A DNA stretch of 64,000 nucleotides from Nereocystis luetkeana (taxonomy: Eukaryota > Sar > Phaeophyceae > Laminariales > Laminariaceae), in assembly GCA_031213475.1 (NCBI GenBank), contig JARUPZ010000020.1:4947858-5011857 (forward strand), given 5' to 3'. Positions 56,401 to 64,000 of this stretch are shown here, in pieces. Position 1 is the first letter of the stretch. Every line of letters starts with the position of its first letter. A program made the position numbers and the translations under genes. The notes under the pieces were generated by a model. The model was not told the origin of the DNA and made no database searches. It saw nothing but the letters and a program-made list of their open reading frames with translations.

Positions 56401-59400
56401 CCCCTGGAACGATTTTCAACAGCTGGGTTTTGTCGACAAAGGGGGAGGGCGTACTGAATACGACGATCGATGCGTCTATGCAACCAACCTTCTCGACGAA
56501 ATATTTCCTAGAGCCACCATTTTCGCTTGTGTGTTTGTGCCCCCCCCCCCCCCCCCCCCGGGTTTTGGAGGAAACCGGGTCTGAATTTTTCGTCCCTAGG
56601 GGGTGTGTTATTCTATCACCCTATTACGGGGGGCCACATTAAATAGGACCTACGGTACACACAAAAACCTATATATTTTCCTTTTTTTTACTAACAATGC
56701 TAGGTCCTATTTACTATGGTCCCCCGTACTAGTGTGATACGGTACCTCTCTGGACGGCACTATAAGGGCGTTCGCGTATTGACATCAGTACCCAACGGTC
56801 CCTACAATATCTGCCCAGGGTGGTAGCCGACAGTGTGGTGTCAAACATGAATGTGATTGCGGAAAATAGTGACTCAAGTTGCGGGACAGTTATGCCTTCC
56901 CGGTCCGAGGAAACCTCGTTGGTCAGAAACAGTCGGGGCCATACCTGTCCTCCCCCCTTCGAGCGAACGTGGTGTGCCTCAGCCATCTGGCGGGGTACTA
57001 AGCAAAGGCCGTGTGGGGTTGCTGAGTTGTGGTGATGTGACTTGACAAACCGTCTGGACCTTTGCACGAAACCCATGAAGATGAATCAAGACGTCTGACG
57101 CATTATCTATACCCCCCCCCTCCCCCCCCACCCCTCCCTGCCTTCCTCCCTCTCCCCCTCCTCCCCCCCCCCCCCACACCCCTCCTCAAATGACCAAGGC
57201 AAGCAACAAATGAGTACCCCCCCCCCCCTATTATATATAGGTTGGGTTGGCGTCGGTTGGCAACGACGCTGTAAAACATGCCGCTCACTAAGTAAGCTAG
57301 ACAACCAGGGTACCGTTTTTTTTTGTTTCTTTCTTCGGGCGGTCGCCCACAGCTGGTCGTCGAGTTAGATCATATGTGCGAGGTAGAGAACCTTTACTCC
57401 GCACAAGGGAATTGATCGTATCACGTAGTGTTCAAGGTAAGGCACCCAAGAGGCAGTTACACAGTACTCCCGGTGCTGTCTCTGGAATTGCCTACGCCGG
57501 AAATTATTTTAACTCGTTGAAGCTGTCATCCATATGCAAGTCCGCCTCACAAGCGGTTCTTAGTAGGATGCAGCTCACCCTTCATGCGACTCGCCAGACA
57601 CCTCACGGCGCTTCGCGCTTGGTGCAAGCAATGTCTGCCTGGTCGGTGAAAACCCGACATGCTCCGTCCCGGCATTGTAGGGATGCGAGGGTCTATCTAT
57701 GGTCACACGACTACGGCCATGCATGAGATCGAGTACATCTCTCCTATCGAGTACCCCCCCCCTACCCCTCCCTGCCTCCCTCCCTCTCCCCCTCCTCCTC
57801 CTCCCCCCCCTCCTCAAATGACCAAGGCAGGCAACAAATGGGGACCCCCCCCCCCCCTCCGTACCTCCTTCCCTCCCTCCCCCTCTACCGTTTCCCCCCC
57901 CAAACCCCCACTTCTTCGTCTGCTGTCCGGTCCCACAGATCGTGGTGGATCACGGGACAGTCTCCCCTAGGTTTTCCAAAAAAATGGCGGAGGCGGTAGC
58001 AAAGGGGGGAGGATCGTTTCTCGACGCGCCAATCAGCGGGGGTCCCCAGGGGGCACAGGAAGGTACTGCATGTACTTTTGTATTCTGTTGTGTCGGCCTC
58101 CGGATTGTATTTTTTTTCTGCCTAAAATTTTGGGGACCCAGGAGCAGCCACCGATGCAATGAGGAGCGTGGTATTTTCAGATGTCTGTCATGGGGGGAAT
58201 ACCAGGTAGTCTTCTATTACGGGTGATCAGAGTAAATAAGACCTAATATTGTCAGTAAAAATGAGTGAATATATAGTTTTTTGTATGTGCCGTAGGTCCT
58301 ATTTACTGTGGTCGCCCGTCAGTAATATGCAGAACCCACAGAAATGCGGTGTGTAAACATGAGGGGTTACCTGGGTTTTGGGCTTTAACGTGAGTTCTGA
58401 TTATCATGCATGGCGTGTATACCGTGATATTTTGTGAGCTGCTCGGCGAAGCAAAGTAGCTGGTAGTTTTGTTGCTGAGCTGTGTGTGTCGTACGTACGG
58501 CTCGCTGCGTTTCGGTTGGAACACTCGGACGAAACTCAAGCGGTGCCGGGCTGCTTGCTCCGTGCGGGCGGGTGCTGTAATCGTTTTTTTTTTTCCCCTC
58601 GTTTTTTTTTCCTTCTAGGGTCGCTAAAGAGTCGCATCGACAGCTCATCTTCCCCCACATAGTGTTCTACTCTAGATACTTCAGGGCAGATAGATCATCT
58701 ATGTGTATGAGCTGTGTGATATTTATGATATGTATGATCTGTATGATACAGCTCATGTTACCGGGTAGGAGCTGTACAACCTGCACGATCTACAGTAGCA
58801 CGTGTTTTCTGGGTTGGATTTGTACTGTACAGATAGATAGGTCCTGCGCAACCTCTCACAACGGCAGGTTAGGAACTATCAATAGATTATCTATCTGTAG
58901 ATTATACATCTGATTTATCTGTACATGATATATCTGATATATCTGATATTTATGTAGATGATCTATCTGATACATCTGTGGATGACCTATCTGATATATC
59001 TGTAGATGATATATCTGACATATCTGTAGATGACATATCTGGTATATCTGTAGATGATCTATTTAATCCATTTGTAGATGATCTATCTGATCTATCTGTC
59101 GATGGTATATCTGTAGATGTTATATCTGATCTATCTGTAGATGATCTATCTCTGGAGGATCTATCTGAGGTGTGAATTCTTTGACTGCTGCAAAAATTAA
59201 CCTACACTAATCCTACTCTATTTCCAAGTAGGTTCCCGAACACTGTGGTCGCAGTTTTAACAACACAGCAGTTCCACAGCCGGCTGCGCCGTGTGTCGAT
59301 TCAACTCGGCGGTACAAGACAGCAATGATCCTGCCGTGACCTATATGACGGAAACACGAGTACGCACGCCCATGCATGGGGGTAAAACCTGCTGACCTTT

Positions 59401-60520
59401 ACCTTCTGTCCGCGGAGCTCAAAATCAAAAGAGCTGGATCAGCCTTCGGCCACATCTCTTCTTATGCTTGGTAAAAAAAAAAAGCAGTCCCGAAAAAAGA
59501 TCGGCCTCGATTTTGTTTTTCATGTACACGGTTCGGGGTCACGTTTTGAGTCGGAGCACGACCAATGCCAGCTTGCTCTTGTCGGAATGCCGGCGAACCT
59601 TTCAATGAGAGGCACCTGGGGCCCGTTCTTTCTCGTCTCCGGATAGCGTACGAGTAGTCCGGATTTTTTTTTTTTACGATGTTGCCACTGCCGGAGTGAA
59701 CGTTCCCAGGAATTGATTCTCAAGAGATGACGAAAAAAACGCTGATTCACTGATTCACCTTAACCCCTGTTAGAACCGCAGTCCCATTTTGGGAACAAGC
59801 CACTCAATTTTTTAAGTAGTTCGTCCCCAAAACGGGACTGCGGTCCTAAAAGGGTTAGCAAATACTGGATCGGCCACGAGCTATATAGCTACGATATACG
59901 TACGTACGTACGTCCCGGCCATCCTTCTCCAACCTGCTGCTGTCACGATTTGGCTCGTGGTACTCGCGCGTACTCGCATGTGTACCTCATCGAGAAAAGC
60001 AAAGCACAAAGAAGGCGTCGCCCTCCCCGCTCCCCCCTACCCCCCCCCCCCCGTCCGACGACATAACAGAGGTGATGCACGACTGTGTTGATTGACCGCG
60101 GGTTCGCCTCCGAAGGCAGCAGGTTTGTCTAAACCTCTTCGGGACTGCAACCCCGTTTCGCCGACGCAACCTAGCCTCAGGAAGTACAATTTCCACGTAC
60201 GTCAATCTACATAGGAGCGGCATCAAGAGGGTGGTTGTAAAAACCGTAAAGTTCCCACGAGTTGAGCTGGTTGGTAAGAAAAGCCGGCGACAACCAAATA
60301 AAACGCACCAGGTACTATTTTGTGATATGTTGATGTATGTAATGTGCGTCTTCGGCAGGGAGCCTGTCCATTATGGTCGGTGGGAAGGACCAGCACGTGG
60401 AGACCTGCATGCCTGTTTTCGAGGCCATGGGGAGCCGGATCGAACACATGGGTCACTGGGGGTCGGGGGCGGCTGCCAAGCTCGTGAATCAGGTTAGAGT
60501 AGGCGTGTTTTTGTGTGTGT

Positions 60521-60552
<32 letters not shown>

Positions 60553-62974
60553 GTTGACGGACAGGGGGGTGATGGGAATTGTTCGTGGTGTTGGTGGCGG
60601 TGGCGGTGGTGGTGGTGGTGATGGTGATGTTTTGTTCTGTTTTGTTTGTTTGTTTGGTTTTCCTTTGCGAAGCATGCGAGACACCTTTTGCCGTTATCCC
60701 CTCCCATACACGCCAATGAGCTGTCTGCCGCTCGCAAAGCTGCCTTTTTTGTTTTGTTTTTCGCTCATCCTCTCGTCTGGTGCCTTCCCTTGTCCGCCTT
60801 GTATCCGGTCCCTTCACCGATACTGATGCTGTGTGTGTGCTTGTGTGTGTTTCGCAGCACTTAGTGATTACAAACACGGTGGCGGCTTGCGAAGCATACG
60901 TTCTCGCGAGGAGCCTAGGACTGCGCGACACGAGCAAGCTCAAGGGCTTGCTGGCGGAATCATGGGGGCAAAGGTACTAAGGCAGTCTCGCTCTTTTTTC
61001 TTGTTTTTTGTTTTCATGTATTGTTTTGTGCGTTTTTCATCTGAAGCGCTCGTTTCTGTGTGTGTGTGTGTTTTTTGTTGTTGTTTTTTGTGCATTTTTC
61101 ATCTGAAGCGCGCGTTTGTTTGTTTCGCTATTTGTATAGTTTTGTGCGTTATTCATCTGAAGCGTGCATAATGTAGAGCGACGCCTTCGGTTTTCTCTGG
61201 TGTGGCGTACTCATGTCATGCATGGCCGTAATCGGGGAGGGGGGCTCATACGCATCTGTAGTTCCGCGTCCTTGTTGAGAGAACTGGTTTGTGGCGTATT
61301 CCGCGGTACCGACGAGAAACTGGCTGCCTTGAAGGTGGGTTGGACGTGCTTCCGTTTCCTCGTATGCCTTAGTGCCATCGTCATCAATGTCATTGTCCTC
61401 GGCATCAGCATGATCGTTATGGTAGACAAGCATCATACTTGCGCCTTGAGCCATCGGTCAGTGCTGATTGATTTTGCTCAGGGGCTATGTTGCATGCCAG
61501 GTGTCTAAACTAAAGCTCAACCCGGGGATTGACTGGCTGCTTATCTAACACGCTATCACCACCATCCTCATGACCACTGTCGTCACCAGCCAGCACCACC
61601 GGTACCGCCGCCGCCACCATCACCACCACAACCCGCAACCATCAGCCTCACACCATCGCCGGAATATCGGGTGATGCGCGTTTTTGTGCAGCGCTTGCGT
61701 TCGCCTCCCCATCCAACTATTAGCCCGCACGCAGTTGCTTTCTGCCAACTTCTTCCTATCTCGCAAAAGCATCCTGCGCGTGATCGTTAGCCGCTATCCC
61801 TGACTTCCAGCCTAGGGGAGAGGGAGGGCTCGGACAGACCATCGATGTCCACTATAGATGATCTAAACCCTTTCAAGGAAGACGATTTGTATGGTCTGTA
61901 CGATCTGTGTGATCTGTATGATCTAGCTCGTGTTGCCGAGTGGGAGCCGTATAATCTGCATGATCTACTGTAGCAGATGTTTCCTGGGTTGGATCTGTAC
62001 TGTGCAGCAGATAGATAGATCATGCACCGCCTCTCACAACGGGAGGGTCCAACTAGTTTGTCCCGAAAACGGGACTGCAGTCCTAAGAGGGTTAAGCTCG
62101 CCACGCTTCCACATTTTTCGCAGCTGTCGCTTTGCCGGTTCTCGTCCTCTACGAGCAACCCCTTGCTTGCATAACTGTTCACCTACCTTTCCTTGCGGGA
62201 ACAATGCTACTGATAACCACGCTAGGATGCTTGTTTCCAGTAGGACAAAAAAGCTAATCGACCCCCCCCCCCCCCCCTCCCCTCCCCTGCCTCGCCTCCG
62301 CGCGTTTGTTTATCGCGATCCTTCAAGTCGAACGCTGGACCATGTGGTGCTCCGCATCGTAGAAGAGCTCATTGACCTGTCTCCCCCCCTCGCCCCGCCT
62401 TCCGCTCCGCCTCCGAGGTTCCTGAAACCCCTTTCGGTCCCAAAGCCGGACCGCGTGATAGTTTTTGCGGTATTATGTCAGAAGGGTCGGTCGCCCCCCT
62501 CCTGGTCTCCTCTCTCGCGCGTTTTATGTACCACGCACGACTACAGTACTTCGAAAAAGCTGAAGCCGACTTTAGACCACTCCATAGCTTTTTTTCTGCT
62601 GTGCAAAAGTGTCAACCGAACCCCCCTCCTCCCCCCCCCGCCCAACCTCGCTCGTTTTAAAATTTGAACTTATCGATGTTTTTTTTGTTTCTCCTCCTCC
62701 CCCCCCCCCCCCCCCGCCCCCCCCCCCCCCCCCCCGCTCTCGCCCCGCCTCCGCCTGCACCTCCGCGCGTTTCGTCGATACCCTCTTTGAAAGTCGGATG
62801 CTGGACTACGTGTTGGCAGATCTTGTAAAGGTGGAGCAGGCGGGCGATGACGTCGAGGCTCTCCGGAGATCACTCGCGCCGGTACGCACGCTGGCTAAGG
62901 ACGCCCCCATCGTGACGCGAGCGGCGCACGAGGGAGGGGCGTCGGCGATGCTCCTGCAGTTTGCGCAGGCACAG
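53428..62974 (+). CDS. Beta-hydroxyacid dehydrogenase (3-hydroxyisobutyrate dehydrogenase family), 6 exons seen, 3' end outside or unrecognised
   Basis: Exons: 53428-53584, 54161-54330, 57939-58062, 60359-60492, 60858-60973 and 62794-62974, all GT-AG with phases that agree, about 294 codons. ATG 53428 is the first in frame after a TGA. N-terminal Rossmann motif GIVGLGRMGSGMA (residues 4-16), then SDVCLVCV, the DHGTVSP segment, substrate loop DAPISGGPQGAQEG (about 140) and the catalytic lysine region GSGAAAKLVNQ. A helical C-terminal domain runs through LAESWGQSRMLDYV. The family oxidises small 3-hydroxy acids with NAD(P), for example 3-hydroxyisobutyrate in valine breakdown or tartronate semialdehyde in reverse. 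The exact substrate cannot be told. Frame is open at AQAQ before donor GTGCGG; a last short exon is expected further right. A mitochondrial targeting peptide is not evident. Confidence 0.88.
53747..53854. mobile_element. MITE-A copy 8
   Basis: TATTACGGGGGCCATAG .. CTATGGTCCCCCGTAGTA. In dehydrogenase intron 1. Its core is close to that of copies 1 and 4. Confidence 0.87.
54400..54780. other. T/G-rich intron 2 segment
   Basis: Strongly TTTTG-rich on the plus strand (TTTTGTGTTTTGC-type). No repeat family recognised. Confidence 0.4.
55384..55690. mobile_element. MITE-C related composite
   Basis: Begins GAGGCGTTCTACGATAGAGG and ends with an inverted left end (GCCTCGGAAAAATTAGGGTG .. GACGCCTC). 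Between them are an A-run and GCATCAGTCGTACGT.. shared with 42345. It probably contains two MITE-C pieces in inverted orientation. Confidence 0.6.
55845..56150. mobile_element. MITE-C copy with both ends
   Basis: GGCGTTCTACGATAGAGGTC .. TTACCTCTGTCGTAGAACGC, about 300 bp, with an internal 35-bp duplication (CCGATACAGGATCGGCATTC / CCGATACAGGATTGGCATTC). In dehydrogenase intron 2. Confidence 0.75.
56622..56731. mobile_element. MITE-A copy 9 (empty-site form)
   Basis: TATTACGGGGGGCCACAT .. CTATGGTCCCCCGTACTA. Its core reads AAAAACCTATATATTTTC, the form without CCAGG. Confidence 0.87.
57187..57228 (+). mobile_element. LINE-B 3' end fragment
   Basis: CAAATGACCAAGGCAAGCAA CAAATGAGTAC then C11. 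It directly precedes the Rep-D copy. Confidence 0.65.
57228..57772 (+). mobile_element. Rep-D full-length copy in dehydrogenase intron 2
   Basis: About 540 bp from TATTATATATAGGTTGGGTT to CTCTCCTATCGAGTAC plus C9. LINE-B 3' fragments lie on both sides (57187 and 57810). No ORF. See 39195 for the reverse copy. Confidence 0.75.
57810..57855 (+). mobile_element. LINE-B 3' end fragment
   Basis: CTCAAATGACCAAGGCAGGC, AACAAATGGGGACC, then C-run, 80 bp before dehydrogenase exon 3. Confidence 0.6.
58215..58327. mobile_element. MITE-A copy 10
   Basis: TATTACGGGTGATCAGAG .. TGTGGTCGCCCGTCAGTAATA. In dehydrogenase intron 3. TACCAGGTA lies at 58200-58208, just outside it. Confidence 0.82.
58690..58868 (+). 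repeat. Intronic repeat, partner at 61880-62050
   Basis: GTATGATCTGTATGAT, AGCTGTACAACCTGCACGAT, CTGGGTTGGATTTGTACTGT and CCTCTCACAACGG recur in order in intron 5 of the same gene. Function unknown. Confidence 0.75.
58885..59170 (+). repeat. 24-bp minisatellite (ATCTGTAGATGATCT..)
   Basis: About 12 units of GATGATATATCTGATATATC-like sequence. The unit keeps a multiple of three and so gives a repeated SVDDLSDI frame, which is not a gene. In dehydrogenase intron 3. Confidence 0.88.
59757..59859. mobile_element. MITE-B copy 3
   Basis: CTTAACCCCTGTTAGAACCG .. GGACTGCGGTCCTAAAAGGG TTAG: both arms present. In dehydrogenase intron 3. A decayed left arm (CCTCTTCGGGACTGCAACCC) lies at 60135. Confidence 0.75.
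60524..60640. repeat. Poly(G) and (GGT)n tract beside exon 4
   Basis: A G29-type run starting about 30 bp after the exon 4 donor, followed by (GGTGGC)n. Mirrors the tract beside WDR31-like exon 3. Confidence 0.85.
61880..62050 (+). repeat. Intronic repeat, partner at 58690-58868
   Basis: Same block order as the partner (TGTACGATCTGTGTGATCTG, CTGGGTTGGATCTGTACTGT, CCTCTCACAACGG), then a half MITE-B copy. Confidence 0.75.
62050..62096. mobile_element. MITE-B right arm only
   Basis: AGTTTGTCCCGAAAACGGGA CTGCAGTCCTAAGAGGGTTAA; the left arm is missing. Confidence 0.7.
62264..62400 (+). pseudogene. Decayed duplicate of dehydrogenase exon 6
   Basis: A C16 run, then CCTCCGCGCGTTTGTTTATC, an AG acceptor-like site at 62329-62330 and a frame SRTLDHVVLRIVEELIDL. 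The true exon 6 has C-runs, CCTCCGCGCGTTTCGTCGAT, an AG and SRMLDYVLADLVKVE. The intron flank and exon start are both duplicated. The copy lacks the rest of the domain and runs into Pro-rich sequence, so it is probably dead, though an alternative exon cannot be excluded. Confidence 0.6.
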
Positions 62975-63200
62975 GTGCGGTGCGGTGCGGTACGGTTCGG
63001 TAGGGTACGGTACACTACGGTGCGGTGCGGTACGGTGCGGTACGTTTCGTTACGGCACGGTAAGGTACGGTTCTGTACGTTTCTGTACAACAACATGCGA
63101 GACGGCACGGTTTAGTCTTGGTACTGTAGGGCACGGTACGGCATCGTACGATACGGTAACAGTGTACCATACGCCATAGTACGTTACTTCACGGGACTGT
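62975..63200 (+). repeat. (GGTACG)n-like degenerate repeat
   Basis: TGCGGTGCGGTACGGTTCGG-type units run for about 200 bp from the donor site of exon 6 into the intron, so the donor itself (CAG|GTGCGGTGCGG) is made of the repeat. Confidence 0.85.
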
Positions 63201-63384
63201 GCGGTCGATCCGGCTCGGTATCGGGGGGTTACGCGTTGGGCGGTGGGTGATATCGTTGAACTTGCAAGTGGTACGATATAGTGACCAACGCCGTGATCCA
63301 AAAATGTCGGCGTTCACGGTCGGCGCGACAGGAAAGAAGGAAGGTCAACCGGGACAGAGAGGGGGGGGGGCGGGGGCGGGGGCG

Positions 63385-63600
63385 GGGGGGGGGTACTCAT
63401 TATCATGCAGAGTTAAGGTTCTTCCCGCACAAAAATGATCTAACTCGACCACAAGCCGTGGTGACCGGTGACCGTCCCCCCCCAAAAAAACAATAAAAAA
63501 ACGGTACCCTGCTTGTCTAGCTCACGCAGTGAGAGGCGTGTTTTACAGCATCGTCATCAACCGACACCAACCCACCAGGTATATCACGTAGGGGGGAGGG
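63385..63600 (-). mobile_element. Rep-D partial copy
   Basis: Minus-strand match to the 5' half of Rep-D (ACGGTACCCTGCTTGTCTAG, CTCACGCAGTGAG, CCGACACCAACCCACC), flanked by a G-run and TACTCATT. A near-match CACCAGGTATA replaces the CAACCTATATA of 57235. Confidence 0.65.
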
Positions 63601-63718
63601 GCTGGTGGTGGTGTTGGTGTCTGGTGCTAGCCTTGATTTTGTTGGTGTTGTTGCGTCGTGGTGGGGTAAAATGAACCTATTATCGCCCTGACATGTTTTG
63701 GTTCTGGTTATCGATTAT

Positions 63719-63837
63719 CATTACGGGGGACTACAGTAAATAGGACCTACGGTGCACACAAAAACCTACCAGGTATATATTTACTCACTTTTGCTAACCA
63801 TGTTTGATCCCATTTACTATGTTCCCCCCGTAAAATA
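63719..63837. mobile_element. MITE-A copy 11 (with TACCAGGTA)
   Basis: TTACGGGGGACTACAGTAAA .. TACTATGTTCCCCCCGTAA. TACCAGGTA at 63767-63775 splits the CCTATATATTT seen in copy 9. Confidence 0.85.
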
Positions 63838-63879
63838 GTGTGTTGTTCCGTCGTCATGTACAGTTGTTGGCGAGAAGGC

Positions 63880-63910
63880 GTTACTGCTGCTGCTGCTGCT
63901 GCTGCTGTTG
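63880..63910. repeat. (CTG)n microsatellite
   Basis: Eight or so CTG/CTGTTG units near the window end. Confidence 0.9.
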
Positions 63911-64000
63911 TTGTGTGCTCTCGTTATATTTGTCGGTGTTGACAGCGATTATCTTGTCGGCGGCGATTGTCTTGTTGGTGTTGTCACTCTTCCGTTCCTG

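Noticed and set aside
58978-59175. Frame with repeated SVDDLSDI units
   Set aside because: A 24-bp minisatellite in an intron gives the frame by unit length; no start context or homology.

Overview
The window is nuclear DNA from a eukaryote, most likely a brown alga (Phaeophyceae, Ectocarpus-like). The reasons are two genes split by GT-AG introns of 0.3 to 4 kb, a large and mixed retrotransposon load, very long C and G runs, and a LINE C-terminal domain (45.7-46.7 kb) that I associate from memory with brown-algal genomes. The lineage call is inference. No bacterial operons, rRNA or CRISPR array are present.

Positions 1 to about 37 kb are a nest of mobile elements. There are at least seven copies or pieces of one LINE (LINE-A) whose 3' ends finish in (AC)n. 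One copy sits inside another in opposite orientation. A third is split by an 8.7-kb Ty3/gypsy-type LTR fossil (16454-25153) with two LTRs and a 4-bp target duplication. Also present are a gypsy fragment at the left edge, a DIRS-like tyrosine-recombinase retroelement fossil (about 10.9-14.1 kb), a Ty1/copia fossil (about 27.9-31.5 kb) and many minisatellites, including a higher-order array at 34.4-35.5 kb.

Positions 37 to 64 kb are genic. Two divergent genes share a 2-kb intergenic region. On the minus strand (51395 to 38799) an eight-exon gene encodes a WD40 protein that I recognise as WDR31-like, a ciliary trafficking factor, with an N-terminal MGSCGS lipidation-type motif. On the plus strand (53428 to 62974 and beyond) at least six exons encode a beta-hydroxyacid / 3-hydroxyisobutyrate dehydrogenase. 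Exon phases agree at every junction except for one doubtful boundary. The introns are full of short elements: eleven copies of a TA-target MITE (MITE-A, absent from the first 37 kb), a piggyBac-like TTAA MITE (MITE-B), a third inverted-repeat element (MITE-C), a 540-bp repeat (Rep-D), and 3' ends of a second LINE (LINE-B) that finish in poly(C).

The most unusual signal is the 9-mer TACCAGGTA/TACCTGGTA, seen ten times where about 0.5 is expected. In at least two repeat families a related copy has a plain TA at the same place, so CCAGG plus a TA duplication seems to have been inserted. This could be a transposon excision footprint or a technical artefact. Other points of interest are the poly(C)-tailed LINE, a decayed duplicate of a dehydrogenase exon, and the WDR31-like gene itself.
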